DNA of 64,000 nt, taken from assembly GCA_025526915.1 (NCBI GenBank), contig JAHLKH010000161.1, forward strand, positions 1 to 64,000, read 5' to 3'. Positions 20,694 through 31,631 of this stretch are shown one piece after another. The notes beneath the pieces were generated by a model. That model searched no databases. It was not told where the DNA came from and saw only the letters and a list, made by a program, of their open reading frames with translations. Positions within the stretch are counted from its first letter, which is position 1. Each line of letters begins with the position of its first letter. The DNA is from Entophlyctis helioformis. Its lineage: Eukaryota; Chytridiomycota; Chytridiomycetes; Chytridiales; Chytriomycetaceae. Both the position numbers and the translations under genes were made by a program.

Positions 20694-21751
20694 TCATGCG
20701 AGGTCAAGAGACGATGTGCTGGCACCGTCTACCCGCATGCCAAGCGCCAAGCGCACCGAGTCCTTGACAATCGCAGGCACTGGCAGGCCGCGCCAGCTGG
20801 AGTTTGAAAGCGCAAACAGGTCGCTGACGGTGCGCAGACGCTGGCTCTCGAACGCCTTGACATCGCTCTGGATCTCTGCCTCGGTCCATCCGCGGATTTG
20901 CCCGATGCCCGCCAGCAGGTCGCAGATGCGCACATCGTTCGCGGCATGCTCGCTCGTAAACGAGCGCGATGATCGGGAAAAGGGCATGCAGCAGCAGCAG
21001 TAGCCGCCGTGTTTGGCTGGGGCTTGGACTCTGGCGGCGACTTTTGGGCTCTTTGGCGATGTGTGGCGTGAGATTTTGGCTTGATAGGCGCAACGGACGA
21101 GTGGGAGCCGGTCACCATCGTGTTGGTGCTGGATCGGCTTGAATAAGCGTTGAGCGAGTCGGAGCTGCCCTGGGAGAAAAGAGCGTGCGTCGATGCGGTA
21201 CTGGCTAGCTCGTTCTTGCGGTCAAGCGACGCTTGGTAGAGCTCGAGCATGATGTCGACTGGCGTGGCTGTGTTGGTATGTGCGTGATGGTGGTGATGGT
21301 GGTGATGAGCTTCGTGCTCGTGTTCCTCTTGCTGATGCTGTTGTGTGTGCGGCTGTTGGGCCGTCGCTGGCACACTCAGCAGAGCCGTGGAAGCAACCTG
21401 CGTGGCGATCGCAGACGGCAGGTACTGCGCGGCTTGAGGAACAGGCGTGGGGGCTACCGAAAGGTAAGAAGTGGGCGGCGAGTCATGCGGGCGGACAGCG
21501 TGCTGGACCTGGTATGGAGTGGGAGCAGGGGCCGCAGTCGTTTCCGGAGCGGTCGGTTTCGCAGGAGCAGCAGCAGCAGCAGATGCTGCAATCGCCGACG
21601 AGTCCGAGCTGCTCTGTCGGCTGGCCTTGTTCTCCGCATGGACGGCCGCGCGGGACATGCCAATCGAGCCGCCTGCACCACGACCAAAGCCAAAGAACGC
21701 AGCCTTGGCCTTGGCCTCCTCGTCGTCCGAATCGTCTGAGTATCCCCACAT
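20694..21751 (-). CDS. Array gene B: helical-domain protein with an intron or frameshift near its 3' end
   Basis: The start at 21751 reads MWGYSDDSDDEEAKAKAAFF, then FGFGRGAGGSIGMSRAA, a Gln/His-rich stretch with a poly-His run, and an IMLELYQASLDRKNEL helix that matches the MMLDVYQAAMDRKAG helix of gene C. The frame stays homologous to gene C until about 21080. The C-terminal domain (WTEAEIQSDVKAFESQRLRT onward to the stop at 20694) is in another frame. Either an 89-nt intron joins them (exons 21751-21042 and 20952-20694, donor GTCGCC, weak acceptor ACGAG, 322 residues) or the gene carries a frameshift. The array context and the intact domain suggest it is functional or only recently damaged. 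Confidence 0.6.
20735..20890. repeat. 156-bp block identical to 22153-22308
   Basis: This block encodes most of the C-terminal helical domain of gene B. Base-by-base comparison with 22153-22308 in gene C shows no difference over 156 bp, while the flanks diverge at once, including at synonymous sites. Confidence 0.9.
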
Positions 21752-22084
21752 ATTGGAACTGGGCTTTGGTGACTTGGTTGTGTTGTTGGTTGGTTGTGAA
21801 CGGTTTGGTAAGCTGGGTCAGGTTTTTATGGACGCGTTGGTGAGGTGCGCCATGCGATATCAAATCGCAATAGATCGCGTATCGTGAGTTAATCCGTCTG
21901 GCGGCTGTTCACGGCCATCGGCGATCGAGTGTGGAGGCGCACCACGGAACAACTGTACAATCTGATGGGTTGGATCGCATTCTCCAGATCGCAGAATCGT
22001 GAGCTCCACGACCCCAGCTATTAGGCTTTACGTTTGAGGGAAGATTGGAACAGGGCTTCATTGGAACAAGAAGAAAGATAGAGG

Positions 22085-24367
22085 TCACACGACTTGCTCG
22101 GCACGGGTGGCCGTCGAATCCTCGAGGGTCGACGTGCTCGCATCCTCGATCTGCATGCCAAGCGCCAAGCGCACCGAGTCCTTGACAATCGCAGGCACTG
22201 GCAGGCCGCGCCAGCTGGAGTTTGAAAGCGCAAACAGGTCGCTGACGGTGCGCAGACGCTGGCTCTCGAACGCCTTGACATCGCTCTGGATCTCTGCCTC
22301 GGTCCATCGACGGATTTGGCCAATGCCAGTAAGGAGATCGAGGATGGTCACATCGTTCGCCATGCAGTTGTCGGCATGGAACGAGACCGACGATCGGACA
22401 CCTGGAAGCGATGTGTTGGACTGCTGTCTTGGCGATGGCACGCCAGGGCTCGTGGTGTACTGCTGAGAGTACCCAGAATTGGCAGTCTTGGCAATAACTC
22501 TCTGGTGCAACTTGGACGTGAGGGGAACAGGGGATGGCGCAGAGCCAGTGGAGTTTCCGCTGAGAGGCGTGCGAGATGGCGTGCCGGTGCTGCTACGCGA
22601 ATTGCTGTAGCTGTCGTCATGACAGGAGGGGTCTGATGGCTGCATGAGCGAGTTGGACGACGCGATCCCGTTCCAAACGCCTGCCTTGCGGTCCATGGCG
22701 GCCTGGTACACGTCCAGCATCATCGTCAGCTGCGAAAGATCGGCGGGTGCTTCGCGTGTGGCCGATGAGTGCATCCCTGCGGAAGACTGAGCCTGCTGGA
22801 CAGGCTGTGACGACTGCGACGACTGTGACTGCTGCAGATACTGCGATTGTGATTGCGATTGCGATTGCGATTGGGTCGGCTGCGAGCGAAACGACGCTTC
22901 CATGCTTGATTCGCTGTTTGGCGGATCCTCCTGACTCTCTGGAATGCTGATGCGGCCATCAAACCACATGCCGCTCTGGCTGCTATCGCACTTGGCGTAC
23001 GAAAGTATCGCAGAGGAACCGCCTCCGCCCCAGTAGCCAACTTCGCCAATGAACTCCATGACGGGGTTGGAGCTCAACGCCGAGTCGTCTGCCGATGAAG
23101 TGGTACGAGGCGAGAAAACACCAGAGCCAGATCCAGAGCCAGGGCCAGAGTTGGGGCCAGAGTTGGAGGTCAAAGTGGGAGGCTGTGTCGCTGACCGGAA
23201 CACAGGCGACGGGCCGCGCGTTGCGTTGGATGGAGACACGGGCGACTGTGGTGCACGGCCCATATCCACTGAGCGTCGGGCATTCGAAACAGAGATGCGT
23301 CCATCGGTCGGCGAAGATGGAAGACGCGCCGCGTTGTCGTCGGACAGGTTGCGGGTCATACCGGTGCTCATATTGAGGGCAGACTGATGGGGGATGACCG
23401 TGGCGTTCGGGTTGCCGACTGCAGAGACGCGAGGAGACTCTGCCGAGTGCGTGTCGACGTCATTCATGTTGTAAGACAGCTTGGACAAGGGCGATGCGCC
23501 GCGACCTCTGTTGGCACCGCCTGGGTCGGACGACTTGTTGGAGCCGGCTGGAGGGTTGGTGGTGCTGAGTTTGCGCATCTGCAGAGCGAGCAAGAGGTTG
23601 CCAGCGTGAGCCGTCACGATCACAGACACATGCACGCCAGCCAAGCATGTTCACACACCTGTTCCATACGCTCAGGGATCGACACGCTCGTCAGAGCAGT
23701 GCTGGACCCAGCCCGCATTGTGTCTACGTTAGCTGCAAAGGATTGCTGGCTGTCCGACGACCCTGCACCCAGCTGCGAGTTGGTGCTGTGCATCATGTAT
23801 GAGGACGAGGAGGAGGCATGCGCTGTCTGGAGCGGCTCGCCCGCCGCGTACGGGACAGACGATGTGCGGATCATTTCAGCCGAAGATCCGCGCGACGAGG
23901 CGGGGCTCTCAAAGAGACTGCTCTGCACATGTGCACGAGAGTCATAGACAGCCTGCCGTGCACGGGGGATGCATGCGCAGAAACACGGACGTGGAGACAA
24001 GACACATGATCCCAAGTCAGCGGCCAGTGTGGAGACAGACAAGGCAGCCAGGCCAGCGTGGCTTACATCTTGCGAGCGTGCGTGGCCCGAGAAGGAGTGG
24101 TCGAGAGCGTGTGTGGCAGGTGCGGCGATCTGCACAAAGTCGCTCGAATGGTGGAGCGAGCCAGCAACGCTGCTGCGGACACCACTGCCTGTTGCGTTGG
24201 CGTGGATCTGATCGTGGGAGGCAGGCATCGGGGTGGGCACGACGGGCACGTGCTGTGTCGAGACGGGCGTCTGGGGCGGCATGCTTTCCAGACTGCCTGC
24301 CGACGGCTGGCGGGGCGGCGCGGCAGCAATCACCACTGGTGTGGCATAGAGTGGGGGCTGAGGCGCG

Positions 24368-24402
<35 letters not shown>

Positions 24403-24921
24403 AATGCTTACCGACGCACTGGGAACGGAACTGCTTGTCATGGGGCTTGCCGCGATGGTGTCTTGCGAGAAACTAACGCGACGCTGCAGGGCATATTGCT
24501 GGTGCTGGATGTTCTGCTGCTGCTGCTGCTGCTGCTGCTGGATGTTTTGCTGCTGGGCGATTGGGGGCGACAGGGTCATGGTTGGCAGCATGCTCTGCTG
24601 GGCCTGCTTTGGTGGCTCGGCATACTGAAATGCCTGCTGCTGCTGCTGCTGCTGCTGGGTAAATTGCACATGGCGTGCGGGCTCTGAATAAGCAGGAGCA
24701 GGAGCTGGTGCAGGGACAGGGACAGGAGCTTGCGCAGGAGCTGGCATCGCCTCTGCCTTCTTGTCGGCTTTGAATTGGCGATCCTCGGCCTTGGTGGCTG
24801 CGCGAGAGAGGCCAATGGACCCACCGCCGCGACCGCCAAAGCCAAAGAAGGCCGCCTTGGCGTCCGCCTCCTCGTCGTACTCGTCCTCGTCGGAATCACT
24901 ATCGCAGCCCAGGAAGCGCAT
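22085..24921 (-). CDS. Array gene C: long glutamine-rich helical-domain protein, three exons
   Basis: Minus-strand exons 24921-24067, 23952-23659 and 23578-22085 give 880 residues. The start MRFLGCDSDSDEDEYDEEAD leads into AAFFGFGGRGGGSIGLSRAA, the same N-terminal module as gene B. Long Gln tracts follow. In exon 3 a GEVGYWGGGGSSAILSYAK segment repeats the N-terminus of gene A, so this gene combines modules of both neighbours. A TMMLDVYQAAMDRKAG helix and the C-terminal helical domain (ILDLLTGIGQIRRWTEAEIQ... ending VKDSVRLALGM) close the protein. Introns are 114 and 80 nt with GTAAGC and GTGTGT donors. No enzyme motif is visible. A scaffold or regulatory role is inference from the domain layout. 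Confidence 0.75.
22153..22308. repeat. 156-bp block identical to 20735-20890
   Basis: This is the second copy of the identical block, inside the last exon of gene C. The offset between copies is 1418 bp and both are in the same orientation. The pattern fits recent gene conversion or a very recent partial duplication. Confidence 0.9.
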
Positions 24922-25115
24922 GGCTGTTGCTTTTGTTGTTTGCTCGAGCTTGGCAAAATCGGGCAGGTGGGGGATCCCCCACACTTATGTGTGCATTGGT
25001 GGAAGCGACGGCCTGGAACATCGGTCCGCAGGGCCAGAATGGCGCGCCACAAAGTCTGATTCCAATGCGTTTTATTGTGCACCAACACACCAGGACAGAG
25101 CATGCGCCACGTTCC

Positions 25116-28100
25116 TCATATCTGGTACCACTTCTTCTTGGCCTGCTTCTCATTGTGCGCACGGATGGTGTCGACAAACGTCTTGGACGCCTGCGCCAGG
25201 TCGCCAAACTTTACCTCGAGCTCTTGCAGCTTTTCGCCGCGCTCGTTGAGCTGGTTCTTGGTGTTGGCAAACGCACTGCTGCTCCCGCCAGCCTGGTCCG
25301 ATGCACTCGCTCCGCCCTGCTCCTCGCTCTCGGCTCCAGAAGCAGCGTGGCGCTTCTCGACTGTCGGATGGCGCACGATTCCAGGGCGTCGAGTTAGTCG
25401 ACAGGGCATTCAGAGTTGGAAACAAGCGTCCCTTACATAGCGCATCATGTGCGGCCAGGCGTGGCGTCACGGTCGTGTGCATCGCAACGCCATATGAAAG
25501 GCACCATTTCCGTGCGCGATACATGTCATACATGCGAACCTCGACAGCCGGGAATGCAGACACATCGCGCATAATGCTTTGCATCGTCCATGTGCCGTCG
25601 GCCATCCAGCATCCCAGCCGTCCATTGTCGGACAGCGATGCCAGATGCAGTTTGGCCGCGTCAATGGTGTCTGGCAAGCGCATGTTTGCAACAAGATCAA
25701 GCGACGGCAGCTCAAAGATGAGCAGATGCGACATGTTGGTGATAATCACAAGGTGCAGCGCGCCTGTACCAACATGTCAGTTGCTTCCGGTGTACTGCCA
25801 ATGCTGAACGATATGCAAGACGTACCATCGAGGACCTTGGCAACACGCGCCACGAGAACAGTTTCGCCGCGACGAGGGATGCGATGGAACGCAGCCTCGG
25901 TCCACTGCTCGCTCCCTTCCTTTACCATCACGCAAACCAGCCCGGTCGATGCAAGCACCAGATACTGCACATTCATCTGCGCGGCCGAGTATTGTCGATC
26001 CGCCTTGACAAAGCGGCCGTTGCCATCCAGCAACGCCAAATACACGGGAACAACGCCCTGGTTTTTGCCAGCCGCGACTTCCGACGCCTGCAGTGGGGAC
26101 GTCAATACCACCGATCGCCTGACACGGATCTGGCTGGTGTCAGGGTCGAGAACAATCGTGTAGGCAAGAACACTGCCGATATCTGTTGCCACGACGAGTG
26201 TGGACTGCGGGGTTGTGCTGCTGCCGAGGAGCAGAGGGACAATACGAATGACGGTGGCAGAGACGACATGTCCTTTGGATTGAGACTGCGACGGTGGCGA
26301 AGGCGTCGTGAGACTCGGCAGTGGCTCGCTCAACAGGACAAGCCCCGAGAGCGTGTCGAGCAAATGGATATGGCCTGGCGTTGATACCGCAAGCATGTTG
26401 AGCCAGGCGGAGTACGCGACGAGTTGGGCGGGTGATGGATATGTTGCTGAGAAAACTGGTTTCCAGCAGTGCGCACTCTTGTACGACTTGCCCTCGAGAA
26501 ACTCAAAGCGGATGGCGTCTTGCAGAGCAGCCTTGTCTGCCGCACTCGCGCCTTGCCACTCGTCTTTGAATGGATCTGTCTGTGGCGTGTCGCTTGGTTG
26601 GCGGGCAGACGATGGCTCTTGCTGCGATCCAGTCTTGGAGTGGCGCGGTGGGAGGGGAGGCGATGGCCTGCTAGCGGCTTGTGCAGACGGATTGTCAGCC
26701 TCTTGACGTGATGCTTGAGACCCGCGTGGCGGCAAAACAGGCGTTCCAGACGCGGCTGAGGCTTCTGAGCCTTTCTGTTGGTCGCGCGCTGGAGACTGCT
26801 CAACTTGCGCAACCTCTGCATCTGCGTCAGTTGATGCCTGCGCTTGCAACGACGGACGCCGTGACGTCTGGCTGGGAGGCCGTGCAGCAACCAAGTTGGT
26901 GATGGCAGCAGAGTCCTCCATGACTTGTCCGATCGTCTCATCCAGCCGGGCCATCATGCGATCAATATCCTCCGATTCGTCGCCACTCGCGTCGTCATTG
27001 TTGTTGCTATCGACATCCCCGCTGCTGCGGTGCGGTTGACCCGGCTCTCCCATCGCAAATCGGTGGACAACAACATGGCATCCGCATCGCACGACAAGCG
27101 TCTTGCGATCCATCATGAGATCCACGCCGTCAATCTCGATGCCAGCATCACCAGGCATCCATTCGCCAAACGGCAGGGAAACAAGCAGCTCTGGAACGGG
27201 CACAGTGGCATGCCAAAACTCGAGCACGTGTCCGGGACGGATGATGCACAGCACATCCGTGATACGCTGGATGTTCTTGCGAGTCATTTGGCCGCCCGTG
27301 AGAGGCAGCTGCGGCACGATGCGTGCATTCCGGATGAGGAATGTCATGGCAAACGACTGCAAATCGCGCAACATGCCGTCGGGGCATTCAGCAAGGACCA
27401 GAGTTGCCGAAGAAGCCGCTGTGGCTGTTGACCCATTGAACTGGAGCGACTGTGCGAGCGCCAGATTAGCTGGCGAGAGAAGCTCCACTCCATGCGCAGA
27501 GAGCGAGCCGTTGTCGAGAATCGCGACCATGGCAAGCGGCAGCTTGGGCGACGTTGGAGTCACTCCAAACGGAGTGGTGTCCGGTGCTAGCTGGTTGGCC
27601 AGCATAATGACTTGCTTGGCAGGCGCTGACAAGGTCGTGGAGACCTCTGTGATCCACGAAGGTCGGTAGTCGTACTTGGTAGTGAAGAAGAGACGCGCAA
27701 TGCCGTGTGGCCCCGAGCACGGCAGGCCGCCTGCGACAACCAGCACAGACTCCTCGTTGGTCAGAGTCTCAACGGTGATCCAGTTGAGCGACGTGATAGG
27801 ATGCATCTCTGCGCCTAAGAGTTGATCGGCCGTTGCAGTCTGAGAGCGGACCGCCTTGGACGCACGACCATTGTCCGTGATGGAGCTTGTCACGGGCCCG
27901 CCAACCGAGAGCATGACATTCCGCAGCAGCACCGGCTTCCTGACTTCGGCCACCTTTTTGCTCGTGATCACGGACGCGACCCAATCGTCCTTGAGCGTCC
28001 AAAACGCAAGCAGGCCAGTCGAGTGTGCCGACACGACATGCTCGCCGTCGGGTCTCCAGCATGCCGCGACACACGGCACAGATCCGCCTGTGGCGGGGTC

Positions 28101-29102
28101 AGGCAGTGAGAACCGCTTCATAGGCCGCCGCTGCTCGTTGTCCCACACAACCACCAGGCCGCTTGTGTATGCAATCAGCAGCAGGTTGGGGTTCTTTGGC
28201 GAGAACCGCACGGTGCAGACACCGGTGGACGCTGATGCATTGTGTGCGCTCGACGACTGCAGAAATTGGTAGGATGCTGTCTCTGTGTCGACTGCAGCGG
28301 CGCCAGGATCCGGGAGACGGTCAAGCGGCCATATCGTGTACTCCGACACTGCGCCATTGACAGCATTGACGAATCTGACAACGCCAGACAAAAGTCCGAC
28401 AGCGATCCACGGTGACGTGTGTCGGATGTCTAGATCGGCGACGGTATCAAGCAGGGGTATTCGAAAAGACTGTGCCGTTTCGGTCTGTTTTCGACTGTTT
28501 GCCTGTTGCTGGGCCATGTAAGACGGGTCGAGCAGCTGCAGGTGCCAAACAATCAGATGCCCGGATGCATTGGCGCCGACCAGGAACCGGTCGCCCTGCT
28601 TGAACTTGAGATGCGTGAGCCGCGTTGGTGGCGCTGACGGCGAGTTGTTGGCCTTTGACCAGGACGAGGACGAGGACGGGGAGAAGGCGGGCTGCCGCAG
28701 AGGGGGCTGCTGGAGAACGGCCTCGGCCTTGTCGCCAGCCAGAAAGCACGAGCCGTCGTCGAGCGCGAGGGCCAGCAGCGACTGGGCCTCGTGGAAGGCG
28801 CCCGCACCCGAGAGCCGCTCCGGCAGGCCGAGCGACGACAACAGCGAGAACGCGACGTCACGATGCGGCCTGACGGGTCCTGGCGGCGGGCTTTGGAATG
28901 ACAGCTGCTGGGACGGGGGCAGCAGCAGGTTGCCGAGCGAGCTGGGCTTGCTTGTCGTGGGGCTTGTCGCAGCCAGCCCGACCGTTCCGGCGCTGTCTGT
29001 GTCTGTATCGGCCGGCTGCTGCTGCTTCTGCTGCTGCTGCTGCAATGCGCCGGCCTGCTCACTGCCGCCGGCTGGCCCAAACACAGACCTCAGAAAATTC
29101 AT
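25116..29102 (-). CDS. STXBP5: Tomosyn (STXBP5/Sro7/Lgl family) with C-terminal R-SNARE
   Basis: Minus-strand exons 29102-25826, 25763-25437 and 25360-25116 give 1282 residues. After a Gln-rich N-terminus, the body is a long WD40-type double propeller (HLIVWHLQLLD, GVVRFVNAVNG, LVVVWDNEQRRP, STGLLAFWTLKDDW). A disordered loop (about 720-880) separates the propeller halves, as in tomosyns. The C-terminal ~60 residues form an R-SNARE-like coiled coil (LNERGEKLQELEVKFGDLAQ) that ends KKKWYQI, very close to the KKW-x-x end of animal tomosyn. Tomosyn binds plasma-membrane Qa/Qbc SNAREs and limits or organises exocytosis; yeast Sro7 acts with the Rab Sec4. Both introns restore the frame with G|GTACGT and T|GTAAGG donors. 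Confidence 0.88.
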
Positions 29103-29229
29103 GGTGCGGAAACCCCGCCATGGATGACCCACTGCGAGCGGCATCCCACGCATGCAAAGCCTGTCGGCACGGCCGTACGTCGACCACCACCGCCACTCGC
29201 TGCAGCACGATCGCAGGCGACTGTTTGAT

Positions 29230-30132
29230 TTATTGCATGTCCTCATCATCATCCTCATCCTCCTCGTCGTCGTCGTCGTCGCCGTCGTCATCGTCGCCTT
29301 GCTCGGCCTGGTCGAACGTTGTGGCCACCATGCGCAGCTCGCCCTGCTGCATCATGGCCAGCAGGCGATCCCGCACTGCATCGGGCATCTCGCTCTCGTC
29401 GTCGTCGTCGTCCTCGTTGTCGACGTGCTCGTCGTCGTCGTCGTCGTCGTCCACTTCCTCGTCATCGTCGCTGTTGACAAACTTGCGATACGTCGGCGTG
29501 AATTCTACACCACACGGACGAGTCAGTGTGGGTGGTGGCAGGAACAGCACGGACGGGCGGCAAGGCGGGGCTTACGAGAGAGGTACTCGACCAGCTCGGT
29601 CCACTCCTCGGTGTATGCGCACTCGATCGGCTGTTGGCAACGAGGCGTGCATACAGACGGGCCAGCGTTAGTGGCCGCTGCCAGCCAGTGCACCCATGCC
29701 CTGCATCTCACGAATCCTGAAACCAATCGGCCAGAGCGAGCAGCGCAAGGCAAGATGAGCAAGCGCATTGCCGCAGGCGTATCGACCCACCAGACGACCG
29801 GCGTTGTTGCGCTGTGTCGGGTCCGCACCCAGATCAATGAGCATCTTGGCAGCGTCGACGGTCTCGGTGACATGCAGCGGCGTATCGCCGTCAAAGTCGG
29901 TGACGTTGGCATCGGCGCCAAACTTGGTCAGAAGAAGCTGGATGAGGTCGAGGTGGGCGTACGACGCTGCGGCGTGGAGAGCCGTGTATCCGTTCTCGTC
30001 GTGCGCATTGGGGTCCATCGGCGCCCCGTTGATGCCGCCGCTCTTGAGCGCCGCCTCGACATCGGCTGTCCGACCCTCGCTCGCTGCAAGCCAAATGTTG
30101 GGCTGTTGGTGATGGTGTGCAATACCAGGCAT
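29230..30132 (-). CDS. YAR1: Ankyrin-repeat protein with acidic tail, Yar1-like
   Basis: Minus-strand exons 30132-29791, 29630-29576 and 29504-29230 give 223 residues. Three ankyrin-like units are visible: PNIWLAASEGRTADVEAALK, GYTALHAAASYAHLDLIQLL and GDTPLHVTETVDAAKMLIDL with GADPTQRNNAGR. Splicing then gives the PIECAYTEEWTELVEYLSQF end. The C-terminus is a run of Asp and Glu. Size, repeat number and acidic tail fit yeast Yar1, the dedicated chaperone of ribosomal protein uS3, but other small ankyrin proteins share this shape. Exon 2 is only 55 nt; its acceptor was chosen because it keeps the ankyrin frame and gives a smooth family-like end. A CTAAC branch-like motif precedes it. Confidence 0.65.
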
Positions 30133-30377
30133 GGCGCTGAGGAGGCCGATGGTGGGTCAGAAGGATTGGACGCTGGGCGTGTGGAGGCAACGAAAAGAAC
30201 AAAGCAGGCAGCAGGCAGGCAGGCAGCAGGCCACTGCAAAGAGCGCATGCACTCGCAGTCGCAGCCTGGACAGCACGGCCGCAGCATCCAAGACAGCCAG
30301 ACTCACAAGGGCTGGATTGTGGTTGTGGTTGTGGAGCAAACGTCGTTAGAAGCTGAAAATTAGAAACGCGTGGCGTT

Positions 30378-31539
30378 TTATTTCCGCTTGCGTGCTTCGG
30401 CAGCGGCCTCGGCAAGCACCGCGGGCTTGAGCACGGCAAAGAACACAACGCCGCAGACACCAACGGCCGTCACAAACGAGACGAGGACCCACAGCAGAGC
30501 AATCTGCGGCCGCACTGCGTTGACGAGATCCGACGCGCGCGGGAGGTGTGCCACTGCGCGTGGCTTGACAGCCGACGGCAGGAACCGATCGTTGGGGTGT
30601 TCAGGCACACTGCGTCTGCCGCCACCGCCGCTGGCAGCCTCAGCAGCTTCAGCAGCCTCGGCCTCGGGATCCGTGTCGTACGTGTGCGCCGCAAACCACC
30701 GCACAGGGCCGCGCATTGGAAGGTACCCAAACTCCTTGACAGCGGTCTCGTGGTCATGGACTGCGATCCCGCACCGTCAGTTCAGCTGCCACTGTTGGCG
30801 AGGCGATGCGGCTGGCGACACACTTACAGGCGTAGCCAGATCCGGCAAGGAAGAACCCGCCAGCAGTGTGGAAGACGAGATTGATGTGCGCCATGGACGT
30901 CAGGTACGACGGCCGCACGGTACCCCACAGTGCGATTGTCACAGGGACATAGTCTGTCTGGTCGCTCGAGATGGGCACTCTGCACACCCAGGCGGCTGCA
31001 GTCCACGTCAGCATTCCACTAAACGGGTGTGCTGGGATGGGGGGCATCTCATCTACCTTTGCCAGCAAGCACACGCGCGAGGAACTTGTACATGGGAGCG
31101 GTCACGGCAACGGAGCATGAGAACTCGGCGTCGGTGTTGAACGGAAGCGACAGCTCAGACTTGGTCGTGTTGGTGCCGACCTGCAGCAGGCAGGCCGACG
31201 AGCATGCAGACAGCAGGTGTCAGCAGCCTGCAGGACTGACGGACAGCCGGCACGCGGGGGTCGGCGGAATGCACTCACATCAAGGCAGGCGAGGCCGTTG
31301 TCCCAGTCGCTGGACGGGGTGCCGTCGGACAGGATGACTGGGCACTGCAGCGCAACGTAGTCGCCTCTGTGCCATGCTGCAGGCAAACAGGTCAGCACAG
31401 GCGAGAGGAGCAGGCGAGAGAGCCAGCGGCACTCACGCTTGTGTGTGCCGGACGAGTGCCGTGCAGCAAGGACGCCCTGGAAGAGCAGCACAGACACCAC
31501 AAGCACAAGAGCTCTGACCACGCTCATGCCAACACTCAT
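30378..31539 (-). CDS. Type I membrane protein of unknown function, five exons
   Basis: Minus-strand exons 31539-31437, 31376-31279, 31180-31057, 30995-30828 and 30760-30378 give 291 residues. A signal peptide (VVRALVLVVSVLLFQGVLAA) starts the protein. A luminal/extracellular part of about 200 residues with several Cys and beta-like stretches follows (DYVALQCPVILSDG, AEFSCSVAVTAPMYKF, YVPVTIALWGTV). A Glu/Ala/Gly linker (about 210-230), one membrane span near the C-terminus (LLWVLVSFVTAVGVCGVVFF) and a short basic tail ending ARKRK close the protein. The tail may act as an ER-retrieval signal but does not match KKxx exactly. I do not recognise the family. Four small introns use GTGAGT, GTGAGT, GTAGAT and GTAAGT donors and keep frame throughout. 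Confidence 0.7.
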
Positions 31540-31631
31540 GCCAACGCGACAAACAGACGACTCGGAACGAATAAACGGCACTGTAAAAGTGGGACGATAC
31601 ATTTCAATCAAGATGCAGACGGAGCATGCAT

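Noticed and set aside
23620..24984. Treating the N-terminal and C-terminal halves of array gene C as two genes
   Set aside because: A clean 80-nt GT-AG intron (23658-23579) joins them in frame and supplies gene C with both the N-terminal module and the C-terminal domain seen in gene B.
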